This document shows positions 38,695 through 46,803 of a DNA stretch of 64,000 nucleotides, one piece after another. The notes under the pieces were generated by a model. That model was given only the letters and a program-made list of their open reading frames with translations. It was not told the DNA's origin and searched no databases. The position numbers and the translations under genes were made by a program. Where the stretch lies: NCBI GenBank assembly GCA_018812945.1, contig JAHJCM010000031.1, positions 1-64,000 on the forward strand, written 5' to 3'. Position 1 is the stretch's first letter. Each line of letters opens with the position of its first letter. The stretch comes from Gammaproteobacteria bacterium (GTDB lineage Bacteria; Pseudomonadota; Gammaproteobacteria; Burkholderiales; Burkholderiaceae_B).

Positions 38695-40287
38695 ATGATT
38701 CACACCAAACGCGCACTGGGTGGCGTGTTCGTTGCGCCCCACCATTTGGCTGCACAGGCTGGCCGAGATGTGTTGAAAGAAGGTGGCAACGCCGCTGAAG
38801 CCATGATTGCCGCTGCAGCTGCCATTGCAGTGGTATACCCACACATGAACTCGATTGGTGGTGACGGTTTCTGGCTGCTCAGCGAGCCGGGCAAAGCGCC
38901 AGTGGGTATTGATGCCTGTGGCAAAGCTGCAGCAAAAGCCACCCGTGCTTTTTACACCGAACAAGGGTTGGACAGCATTCCCAACCGCGGGCCATTGGCC
39001 GCGCTCACCGCAGCGGGAACGGTCGGTGGCTGGATCAAAGCCCGGGAAGTTGCCACACAATGGGGTGGCAAATTGCCCTTGAGCCGATTGATGGAAGACG
39101 CCGTGGCTCATGCACGCCACGGCGTGGCTGTCAGCAGCAGTCAGGAACGTTTAACCCGCATGAAGTTCGATGAGCTTTCAACAGCACCCGGCTTTGCGGA
39201 ACATTTGTTGATGGATGGCCAAGTGCCAGTTGAGGGCAGCGTACTGAAGCAAAGTGCTTTGAGCGATACCCTTGCGCGCATGGGCCAAGTGGGACTGGAC
39301 GATTTTTACCGTGGCGAACTGGCCCAAGCCATGGCCGAGGATTTGGCCCGAGTGGGCAGCCCCATCAGCCTGGCTGATTTGAACAATCACCATGCGCAGT
39401 TTGTAACCCCACTGCAAACCGAGCTGAACCACAGCACAATTTACAACATGACACCGCCCACGCAAGGCATGGCCTCGCTGATGATTCTGGGTATGTTCGA
39501 CACACTCGGCGTACAACAGGCTGATGGTTTTGAGTATTTGCACGGCATGGTAGAAAGTACCAAGCAAGCCTTTCTGGTGCGCGACCGCCATTGCACCGAC
39601 CCGGCTTACATGACAGTTGACCCCCGCGATTTTCTGACCCGCGAGTCGCTGGCTGAGCGGGCGAAGAAAATCAACATGCAGCGCGCACTGCCCTGGCCCC
39701 AAGACCCATGGCAAGGCGACACGATCTGGATGGGTTGCATTGATAGCGAAGGTCGCACCGCCAGCTTTATTCAAAGTGTGTTCTGGGAATTCGGTTCGGG
39801 TGTGGTGTGCCCTTCAACCGGTGTGATGTGGCAAAACCGTGGCATCAGTTTTTCGCTGAAAGAAGATGCACTGCACAGGCTTGAGCCGGGCCGCAAACCC
39901 TTCCACACATTGAACCCAGCCATGGCACGTTTCAAAGATGGTCGCAGCATGGTGTACGGCACCATGGGCGGCGAAGGGCAACCGCAAACCCAAGCTGCAG
40001 TGTTCAGCCGGTATGCGCTTTTCAATCAGCCTTTGCAAACTGCGGTAACAGCACCGCGTTGGTTGTTGGGCCGTACCTGGGGCGAGCAAAGCACCACCTT
40101 AAAACTGGAAAGCCGGTTTGAACAAGAATTGGTTCAGCAACTGCGTGATGCTGGCCATGTATTGGAAGTGTTACCAGAAGCCTTCAGCGACACCATGGGG
40201 CATGCCGGTGCAGTGGTACGCCACCCCAACGGCATGATGGAAGGGGCTGCTGACCCGCGTTCAGACGGATCAGTGGCCTGTGTTTAG
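38695..40287 (+). CDS. gamma-glutamyltransferase / oxamate-amidohydrolase-like Ntn hydrolase
   Basis: 530 aa; EGGNAAEAMIAAAAAIAVVYPHMNSIGGDGFWLL; GDTIWMGCIDSEGRTASFIQSVFWEFGSGVVCPSTGVMWQNRG. Confidence 0.9.
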   Translation: MIHTKRALGGVFVAPHHLAAQAGRDVLKEGGNAAEAMIAAAAAIAVVYPHMNSIGGDGFWLLSEPGKAPVGIDACGKAAAKATRAFYTEQGLDSIPNRGPLAALTAAGTVGGWIKAREVATQWGGKLPLSRLMEDAVAHARHGVAVSSSQERLTRMKFDELSTAPGFAEHLLMDGQVPVEGSVLKQSALSDTLARMGQVGLDDFYRGELAQAMAEDLARVGSPISLADLNNHHAQFVTPLQTELNHSTIYNMTPPTQGMASLMILGMFDTLGVQQADGFEYLHGMVESTKQAFLVRDRHCTDPAYMTVDPRDFLTRESLAERAKKINMQRALPWPQDPWQGDTIWMGCIDSEGRTASFIQSVFWEFGSGVVCPSTGVMWQNRGISFSLKEDALHRLEPGRKPFHTLNPAMARFKDGRSMVYGTMGGEGQPQTQAAVFSRYALFNQPLQTAVTAPRWLLGRTWGEQSTTLKLESRFEQELVQQLRDAGHVLEVLPEAFSDTMGHAGAVVRHPNGMMEGAADPRSDGSVACV

Positions 40288-41195
40288 ACACCTTCGCTGA
40301 TTCTTTTGAAATAAGAGGTATGTGCAGCAGTACCTTCAGGCCACTGGCCAAGAAAGTGCTGCTGCCAGGCAGCTTGATCAAATTGAACGCGAACCTGTTC
40401 AACCCACACACCATTGAGTTGTGTGGATTGAAACACCAAAGCAGGCTGGTTCAACGGTGTGATTGAAATACGGGTGAGCAGCCCATCCATTTGGGCGCTG
40501 GGCATTCCCGCCGCACCGTTGTTGCTGATCAATCCTGTTTGCCCATTGGGCAGTGGCTCATGGTGAAACGCGGCACTGCAAGTGTGGCTGCTGGCAAATA
40601 CATTCACCTGTGCTTTTTCAAACAAAGCGGCACGCCATGGCGTTTCGTCCGTTTGCTTCAAATGAGCAGGGTCAAACCGCCAGCCTGCCAATGAATCGCC
40701 ATCGCCATGCACCACAGCCACGTTCAATTCGCCCACGCTATAACGTGCAAAGAAAGGTTTAGCCAACAACTTGCTCAGCAACTCGGGCTGTTGTTGCGCG
40801 CACCGCTTCAGCTCGGTATGAATGAAGTTTGACCGGTCCACCACACCTTGATCCACGTTCTCGGGATAGGCACAGCCACAATCAGCCACATCCAAAGGCT
40901 CGCCAAGTTCAGCTTCCACATTGCCCAAAATGCAATCGTGATTCAACACACGCTGGTTAATGTGAACAAAGTCTTCAAGCGATTTGTTGAACCAGTTAAA
41001 GTCGCCATTGAAACAAATGCGAACATTGCCCGATTCTCTCGAGGCCAGTTGTTCAATCGAATCCAGCGCAAATGGGTTGCCATACAAACCACCCACCACA
41101 TACAACACATCGCATGGTGTGGCAGGTACCTGTGCAATTTTGGCCGCACCGTACTGGTATCGAATCGGGCAACTGCGCCCTGCCTTCTCAATCAT
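40284..41195 (-). CDS. atypical metallophosphoesterase (calcineurin-like) protein, last gene of the phn operon
   Basis: 303 aa; GGLYGNPFAL, FNGDFNWFN, GNVEAELG, VVHGDGDSLAG, ASSHTC in calcineurin-like order but with altered metal motifs; 3 bp from phnC stop. Confidence 0.7.
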   Translation of the reverse strand: MIEKAGRSCPIRYQYGAAKIAQVPATPCDVLYVVGGLYGNPFALDSIEQLASRESGNVRICFNGDFNWFNKSLEDFVHINQRVLNHDCILGNVEAELGEPLDVADCGCAYPENVDQGVVDRSNFIHTELKRCAQQQPELLSKLLAKPFFARYSVGELNVAVVHGDGDSLAGWRFDPAHLKQTDETPWRAALFEKAQVNVFASSHTCSAAFHHEPLPNGQTGLISNNGAAGMPSAQMDGLLTRISITPLNQPALVFQSTQLNGVWVEQVRVQFDQAAWQQHFLGQWPEGTAAHTSYFKRISEGV

Positions 41196-41198
41196 GTT

Positions 41199-41936
41199 TC
41201 ACTCGTACAAATCATCAAGGTGGGCCTGCGTTAATTCATGGCTTGCACAATCAAGGACCACCTCGCCCGCTTTCAAGCCAATGACTCGGTGACTAAGCAA
41301 AGGCACAAGGTTCACATTGTGAACCACAGTAATCAAGGTGGAATTCTCCGTGGCCTTTACCAACAGTTCACACACCTCATCGGCGGCTGTGGGATCAAGC
41401 GCTGCTGTGGGCTCATCGGCCAGCACCAGTTCAGGTTGTTGCACCAGCATGCGGGCAATCGCCACCTTCTGGCGTTCACCACCAGAAAGCTTGTCCGCGC
41501 GTTTTTCTGCCAGATGGGCCATACCGACTGCTTTCAATGCAGCTTGCGCACGCTGGGTTTCTTCATTCGTGAAAATTCGCGCCCAACTGCGCAAGCGCGG
41601 CATGCGTGCCAAACCACCCACCAACACATTTTCCATGGCGCTTAAGCGCGCAACCAAATGCAGGCCTTGCAAGACCTGCCCCACCTCGGCTCGCACCAAG
41701 CGCAAATCACGCTCACGACGAAGCGGAAAGACGGTGTGGCGGTTGACCACGATGTGCCCGGCAGTGGGTTTGACAAAGCCGTTCAAACAACGCAACAGGG
41801 TCGATTTGCCTGCACCGTTGCGCCCAAGAATGGCCACCTTTTCGCCACGCGCAATGTGAAGCGAATCCACTTTCAAAATGCGTCGCCCAGCGATCACCAT
41901 TTCCAGATTTTCGATTTCAATGATGTTGTGGCTCAT
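41199..41936 (-). CDS. phnC: phosphonate/phosphite-type ABC transporter ATP-binding protein
   Basis: VAILGRNGAGKSTLLRCLNG, LSGGERQKVAIARMLVQQPELVLADEPTAALD; internal ATG preferred. Confidence 0.9.
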   Translation of the reverse strand: MSHNIIEIENLEMVIAGRRILKVDSLHIARGEKVAILGRNGAGKSTLLRCLNGFVKPTAGHIVVNRHTVFPLRRERDLRLVRAEVGQVLQGLHLVARLSAMENVLVGGLARMPRLRSWARIFTNEETQRAQAALKAVGMAHLAEKRADKLSGGERQKVAIARMLVQQPELVLADEPTAALDPTAADEVCELLVKATENSTLITVVHNVNLVPLLSHRVIGLKAGEVVLDCASHELTQAHLDDLYE

Positions 41937-42814
41937 AACAGCGCCGTCCGGATTCTGCGGCTGATCGCATCGAATGCGGTCACCATCAACACCACAACAA
42001 TCAGAATGCTCGACAAGCGACCCCACTGAAACAGTGCCACTGCCTCGGAAATCAACAAACCCAGCCCACCTGCGCCAATGATGCCAAGAATGGTGGAGTC
42101 GCGAATATTGTATTCCCACAGGTACAGGTGGCTGCTCACCCACTGTGGCAACACATTGGGCCACACCGACCAGAAAAAGGTTTGCGAGGGGCTTGCACCC
42201 ACCCCCTTTACGGCCTCAATCGAGGCCATATCAAGTGTTTCAATGGATTCGGCAAACAACTTGCCATAAGTGCCCAGGCTGTGAAATGCAATGGCCAGAA
42301 TACCCGCTGTGGGACCAAGCCCCACAATGCCCACCAGCACCAAACCAAACACCAAGGTATGAATGGAACGCGATGTGTCCAGCACCAAACGCGAGAACGC
42401 GGTAAGCACTCGCGGGGCCTTGATGTTTTTTGCGCTGAGCACACCGAAGGGCAAGGCCAGAATTGCACCCAACAGCGAGCCCAGCGTGGCGATTTTAAAG
42501 GTTGTCCAGGTGGCAAACCCCAGCTGGACCAGCCACTGCTTTTCTACTTCCTGTCGGTTTTCGGTTCGCAACACCGTGCCATCGTCGCTTTTGTATTCGT
42601 ACGCCGCGTCCCCCAACCACACATCTAGAAAACTTGGGCGAGCAAATTCAGTGGCGGTTTTAATGAAGTTGGCAACCGGGTTGCGGCCCATGGACAAATC
42701 GCCAGCCGTGGCCAGGCTGTACACGCAGCCAAACACAATGAGCGCATACAAAAAGACCAGCCCGAAAAAACCGAGCCGGCCTTTGAGGCGCAACTTGAAC
42801 TGCATCCAATTCAT
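41933..42814 (-). CDS. phnE: phosphonate-type ABC transporter permease
   Basis: 293 aa; FGLVLVGIVGLGPTAGILAIAFHSLGTYGKLFAESIETLD; IGAGGLGLLISEAV. Confidence 0.9.
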   Translation of the reverse strand: MNWMQFKLRLKGRLGFFGLVFLYALIVFGCVYSLATAGDLSMGRNPVANFIKTATEFARPSFLDVWLGDAAYEYKSDDGTVLRTENRQEVEKQWLVQLGFATWTTFKIATLGSLLGAILALPFGVLSAKNIKAPRVLTAFSRLVLDTSRSIHTLVFGLVLVGIVGLGPTAGILAIAFHSLGTYGKLFAESIETLDMASIEAVKGVGASPSQTFFWSVWPNVLPQWVSSHLYLWEYNIRDSTILGIIGAGGLGLLISEAVALFQWGRLSSILIVVVLMVTAFDAISRRIRTALL

Positions 42815-42832
42815 GGTGGTGAAACGGCCCTC

Positions 42833-43699
42833 TTATTTGGGCTGCAAGCGGCCAGTGGCCAGGCCTGCATCACGAATTGGCTTGTAGTAGCTGTTGTCTT
42901 TTTTCGCAAAACCCGTGTAACGCGGTGGCAACAAGTTGGGCTGGTTCTTCAGTTCAGCACCAATGCCAAGCAAGGCCTCTTGCAACTTGGCCACAAAGGC
43001 CTTGTCTTCAAACAATTTCGAGCTCACGGCAAATGCATCGTTGGGCAGAGGGTCGGAAGTCCAGATGATTTTCGAATCTTCGGCCTTGATCAATCCATCA
43101 GCAATCATCGCATCACGGTTGCGGTTGTAATCTGCACCTGCATCGATTGCGCCTTGGGTAACCTGGGTCTGAATGGCCTGATGGCTGGTGTTGATCACTT
43201 TCGAGAAATAAGTGTCGGGGTTGATCCCCTGCTTCTGGAAATAATGAAAGGGAATGAGATAACCCGAGGTGGAACCCTTGTCACCAAATGCAAAGGTTTT
43301 GCCTTTCAAATCGGCCACGCTTTTGATGCCGCTTTTCGGATTGGTTACCATGATGCCGAAATACTCAGGCTTGCCTTCATATTCGATGGTGGCCACCGCT
43401 TGGGCTTTGGCTTCATTGTTGGCCAATACATAGCCCCATGGGCCCATCAAGGCAATGTCGGTTTCACCATTGGCCAGCGATTTCGCCAGACCTTCCCAAC
43501 TGCTGACCGTGCGCAACTTCACGGGTTTGCCCAGCTTTTTTTCCAGATACTGAGCCAAAGGTGTGTAAGTGGCGTCGTTTTTATCTTTGTCAGGTTGGTA
43601 AAGGCCAACGCCGAACTGAATCACTTCTTGAGCAAGCACGGGTGTGGAAACAAGGGCAAAGCTGAAAGCGCCGATCAGGGCTTTGGTCAACAAACGCAT
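42833..43699 (-). CDS. phnD: phosphonate-type ABC transporter substrate-binding protein
   Basis: 288 aa; signal peptide; KTFAFGDKGSTSGYLIPFHYF, GAIDAGADYNRN, IIWTSDPLPNDAFAV. Confidence 0.91.
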   Translation of the reverse strand: MRLLTKALIGAFSFALVSTPVLAQEVIQFGVGLYQPDKDKNDATYTPLAQYLEKKLGKPVKLRTVSSWEGLAKSLANGETDIALMGPWGYVLANNEAKAQAVATIEYEGKPEYFGIMVTNPKSGIKSVADLKGKTFAFGDKGSTSGYLIPFHYFQKQGINPDTYFSKVINTSHQAIQTQVTQGAIDAGADYNRNRDAMIADGLIKAEDSKIIWTSDPLPNDAFAVSSKLFEDKAFVAKLQEALLGIGAELKNQPNLLPPRYTGFAKKDNSYYKPIRDAGLATGRLQPK

Positions 43700-43836
43700 G
43701 GTCAGGTTCCGTTATGAATTGGGATAATTGAAATAAAACGAGAGTCTCAAGGCTTACTACGCTAAAGAAGCCACAAAGGTTACAGGATTTTTATTTGAAT
43801 TCGAGGAAGATTGCCGTGCCGAAGTGTTCGTATTGC

Positions 43837-44739
43837 CTAATTCAGTTGCTTGTTGGCCAGCCAAGCCTCGTAACCGCCTTCCATGGCCTTGGCATGCTTG
43901 TAACCCTGCTTGCGGAGAAGGCCCGCCACATGGGAGGCGCTGACATCATCAGGACATGCACACATGGTCACGATTACATCGGTTTTGGGCCATGCGCGGG
44001 CTGCAGCCAAAGCACTTTCGGCGTTGGAAGGTAGCCAACCGGCCAAGGGCTCGGCTTCTTGCACAATTGCAGGTCGAAGGTCGACCAGGCGAAGGTTGGA
44101 CTGGCCAGCTTTAACCATGCCCAAAACTTCTGCGGCAGGCACTTTGGGCAGTTTCAATCTTGCCTGGAACGCATCACGGCGAGACAGTTTCCACATGAGC
44201 CAGAAAGCGCAAATCAGCGCGGCCACCACACCCACAATGAACAGGTTGTCTTGTAAGGCTGAATACACCGCATTAACCTGGTCTTGAAACAGCCAACCGG
44301 TGAGCAACGCGGCCATTGCCCACAAAAATGCGCCTGCTGCCGACGCAATGGTGAAGCTGAGTATGGACATCTTCACGGCGCCCGCAATGGGCGGTGCCAC
44401 TGTAGAAAACCCGGGAATGAATTTGGCCGCCACCAACGACCATGGGCCCCATAGCCTGAAACGCGATTCGGTTTGACTTACACACGATTCAGGATTGATC
44501 GACAGTTTGCACAACACCGACAATACCCGATAACCATAGAAGCGGCCCGCCAGATACCAGGCCCAATCCGCAATCAGCGAAGCCGAGGTAGCCACGATTG
44601 CCAGCAACAAGATGCCGGACCACTGACCCGACAAGCTGGCCGACAGGATCATGGTGGGCACCGCAGGCACAGGGGCTCCGAGCTGCTGCAACAGCACGTT
44701 GAAGAAAACCAGAACTTCCGTGGTTTCAAACAAAGACAT
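43837..44739 (-). CDS. DedA/VTT-domain membrane protein fused to a C-terminal rhodanese domain
   Basis: LGAPVPAVPTMILSASLSGQWS; GRFYGYRVL; KFIPGFSTVAPPIAGA; C-terminal VTMCACPDDVSASHVAGLLRKQGYKHAKAMEGGYEAW. Confidence 0.87.
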   Translation of the reverse strand: MSLFETTEVLVFFNVLLQQLGAPVPAVPTMILSASLSGQWSGILLLAIVATSASLIADWAWYLAGRFYGYRVLSVLCKLSINPESCVSQTESRFRLWGPWSLVAAKFIPGFSTVAPPIAGAVKMSILSFTIASAAGAFLWAMAALLTGWLFQDQVNAVYSALQDNLFIVGVVAALICAFWLMWKLSRRDAFQARLKLPKVPAAEVLGMVKAGQSNLRLVDLRPAIVQEAEPLAGWLPSNAESALAAARAWPKTDVIVTMCACPDDVSASHVAGLLRKQGYKHAKAMEGGYEAWLANKQLN

Positions 44740-44907
44740 GGTGATTACCGCCCTGAACTGCCCTACGGACAAGATAGCGACATGATAAGCAATTTACAGA
44801 GAAGGTCGACAAGATTAGAGGGAGCGCTCTCCAAATGAGGTCACTTCACGTCACAAAGTGTTGTTACCCTGTCACTTCCAGTTTTAAAACATGAAGGAGT
44901 AAACACC

Positions 44908-45192
44908 ATGGCAGACCTCGAACATTACAAGGCAAAACTGAATGCCCAGTTGGACGAGTGGAAAGCAGATCTGGACAAACTCAAGGCCAAAGCCGACGGC
45001 AAGTCGGCAGATGCCAAGAAAGAGTTGAATGAATCCATTGACGCACTTGAGGCCAAGCTGGCCCAAGGTCGTTCAAAACTTGAAGAACTGAAAGGTGCAA
45101 GCGCTGAAGCCTTCGAAAGTTTGCGTGAAGGCGCAAACAGCGCTTGGGACAGCATCAAGGATGCCTTTGACAAGGCCAAGTCCAAGTTCTAA
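44908..45192 (+). CDS. small coiled-coil hypothetical protein
   Basis: 94 aa, Lys/Glu/Ala-rich heptads; AAGGAG upstream. Confidence 0.75.
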   Translation: MADLEHYKAKLNAQLDEWKADLDKLKAKADGKSADAKKELNESIDALEAKLAQGRSKLEELKGASAEAFESLREGANSAWDSIKDAFDKAKSKF

Positions 45193-46790
45193 TCAAACAG
45201 TGGGCCATAGGCCTGCATGTTCAAAGCTGGGGTTGTGAAAGGCCCCAGCGACACGGTTTCTTCATAAAACGACTGACACTCGAACAAACCATTTCCGAAT
45301 TCATCTTCAGTCAAAATGTAGCCTAGGGAATTGTGCGTCAGGCCCAGCAACATCATGGGGTGTTCGCTTCGTGCGCGTATTGAGTCGGCCATGCCTTTTG
45401 ATCCCTCGCCCGGAATAGTCACCAACTCCAGCACCTTTCCCTCGCCTTGTCCCAGTTGAATTCGAGTGACCGGCGTTTCCGCATACAAGGCCACCTGAGG
45501 CAGGTTTTCATAGCCTGGAATATTGGCTGCCAGCTCTTCGCCCAAAGGCGTGAAATTGTAATAGCCGTTGAAGCTGCGCAAGCCACCCGCCCCAACAAAC
45601 AAAGGGTTGGTCACAGGCAAAAAAGCATTGGCATGTGCAACTTGCAAACCGCCCTCTACTTTCTTGCGCTGGCTTAAAACGTTCATGGCCGCTTGGGCCA
45701 CTGCCACGCCCATTGCATTGGCTTTCTCATAGGGGTCTTCAGCGGCAGGCGCACGTGGTGAAGAATCTGCGATCGCGCCATTGTAAAAAAGCACGGTTGA
45801 ATCGAAATTTCTTTCGAGCAAGCGCAGCGCCCCACCTACCCAGTCTGTATGAACCAAGCGGTTACTGGAACCCAGCACAGTGGGGTGTGCCGAGTAGTTC
45901 AATACCGAACCCAACACCTCGCCTCGCGCTGTGCGGGCTTGCAGCAAAGTCAGTGTAGGGTCAGGCATGCGGGAATCATCGGGATCGCAGCGACGGAAAT
46001 TATTCAAGCGTGCCTCGCCTTCCAGCACAGTCTGGGCAAAATCAAGGTATGCAGGCTCAAGCTTGGCCACGGCTTCAGCAGCCGCCTCTGCAGCCAACTG
46101 GTACAAGCCGCCTTTCAATGCCGGGTCACAGGCTTGCGCGGGGTCGGCTTGCTCGCAATTTAACCAGCTGGCAGGCACGCCACCCCAAAGGCCTTGCAAG
46201 TCGGCCGCAGAATGCGAATGGGTTTGTGCAAACAACACGTTGTTGGGCGGCACATTGGCGGCCTGAGCTACGGCGGCTTTCAGTTTGTTTTGAATCACAT
46301 TGCCCGCACCTATCGCATCGATGGTGACAAACACCAAACGGTTCGCAGGCTCAGCCTGACCCTCCAGCACAAATACACGCACAAAAGTGCCATCGCCAAT
46401 TCCGTTGGCGGGCGGTCCTCCGATATCGAAATTTACGATGTCTTGCGGACCATTGAATGCGAAGCCGCCATACCCACCCAGATTGAATTGTTGCAACTTG
46501 CCAACCAACGGCGTGCTGCTGGTGACCACACCCTGAATTTGTGCGGGCGTCGGGTCAATGTTTCGTTTGGCCGAGGCTGCACGAAATTGAGAGGTATCGA
46601 GCAGATTCGGATTGCCACCACCGTTGCCACCGCCATTGCCACCACCGTTTCCAGGGGGAGGATCTACAATAACGGGTGGGCCGTTTTCATTGGTGTCGGT
46701 TCGCGATGCAGTTACTGAACTGTTGTCCGAGTTCAAACAAGCTGACAGCAACAGGCACAGAAAAACCACATTCCATTGAAGTGTTTTCAT
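45189..46790 (-). CDS. neutral/alkaline non-lysosomal ceramidase-like lipoprotein
   Basis: 533 aa; lipobox LLSAC; FRAASAKRNIDPTPAQ, LVFVTIDAIGAG, NVLFAQTHSHSAAD, LNYSAHPTVLGSSNRLVHTDWVGG. Confidence 0.8.
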   Translation of the reverse strand: MKTLQWNVVFLCLLLSACLNSDNSSVTASRTDTNENGPPVIVDPPPGNGGGNGGGNGGGNPNLLDTSQFRAASAKRNIDPTPAQIQGVVTSSTPLVGKLQQFNLGGYGGFAFNGPQDIVNFDIGGPPANGIGDGTFVRVFVLEGQAEPANRLVFVTIDAIGAGNVIQNKLKAAVAQAANVPPNNVLFAQTHSHSAADLQGLWGGVPASWLNCEQADPAQACDPALKGGLYQLAAEAAAEAVAKLEPAYLDFAQTVLEGEARLNNFRRCDPDDSRMPDPTLTLLQARTARGEVLGSVLNYSAHPTVLGSSNRLVHTDWVGGALRLLERNFDSTVLFYNGAIADSSPRAPAAEDPYEKANAMGVAVAQAAMNVLSQRKKVEGGLQVAHANAFLPVTNPLFVGAGGLRSFNGYYNFTPLGEELAANIPGYENLPQVALYAETPVTRIQLGQGEGKVLELVTIPGEGSKGMADSIRARSEHPMMLLGLTHNSLGYILTEDEFGNGLFECQSFYEETVSLGPFTTPALNMQAYGPLFD

Positions 46791-46803
46791 TGACGAATAC
46801 TCC

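Noticed and set aside
41937-42164. N-terminal extension of phnC
   Set aside because: Overlaps phnE coding sequence; MSHNIIEIENLEMVIAGRR at 41936 is the normal ABC start
43700-43836. Possible Pho box upstream of phnD (CTGTAACCTTTGTGGCTTC on the minus strand)
   Set aside because: Only the first half-site resembles CTGTMAY; too weak to report as a feature without a matrix scan
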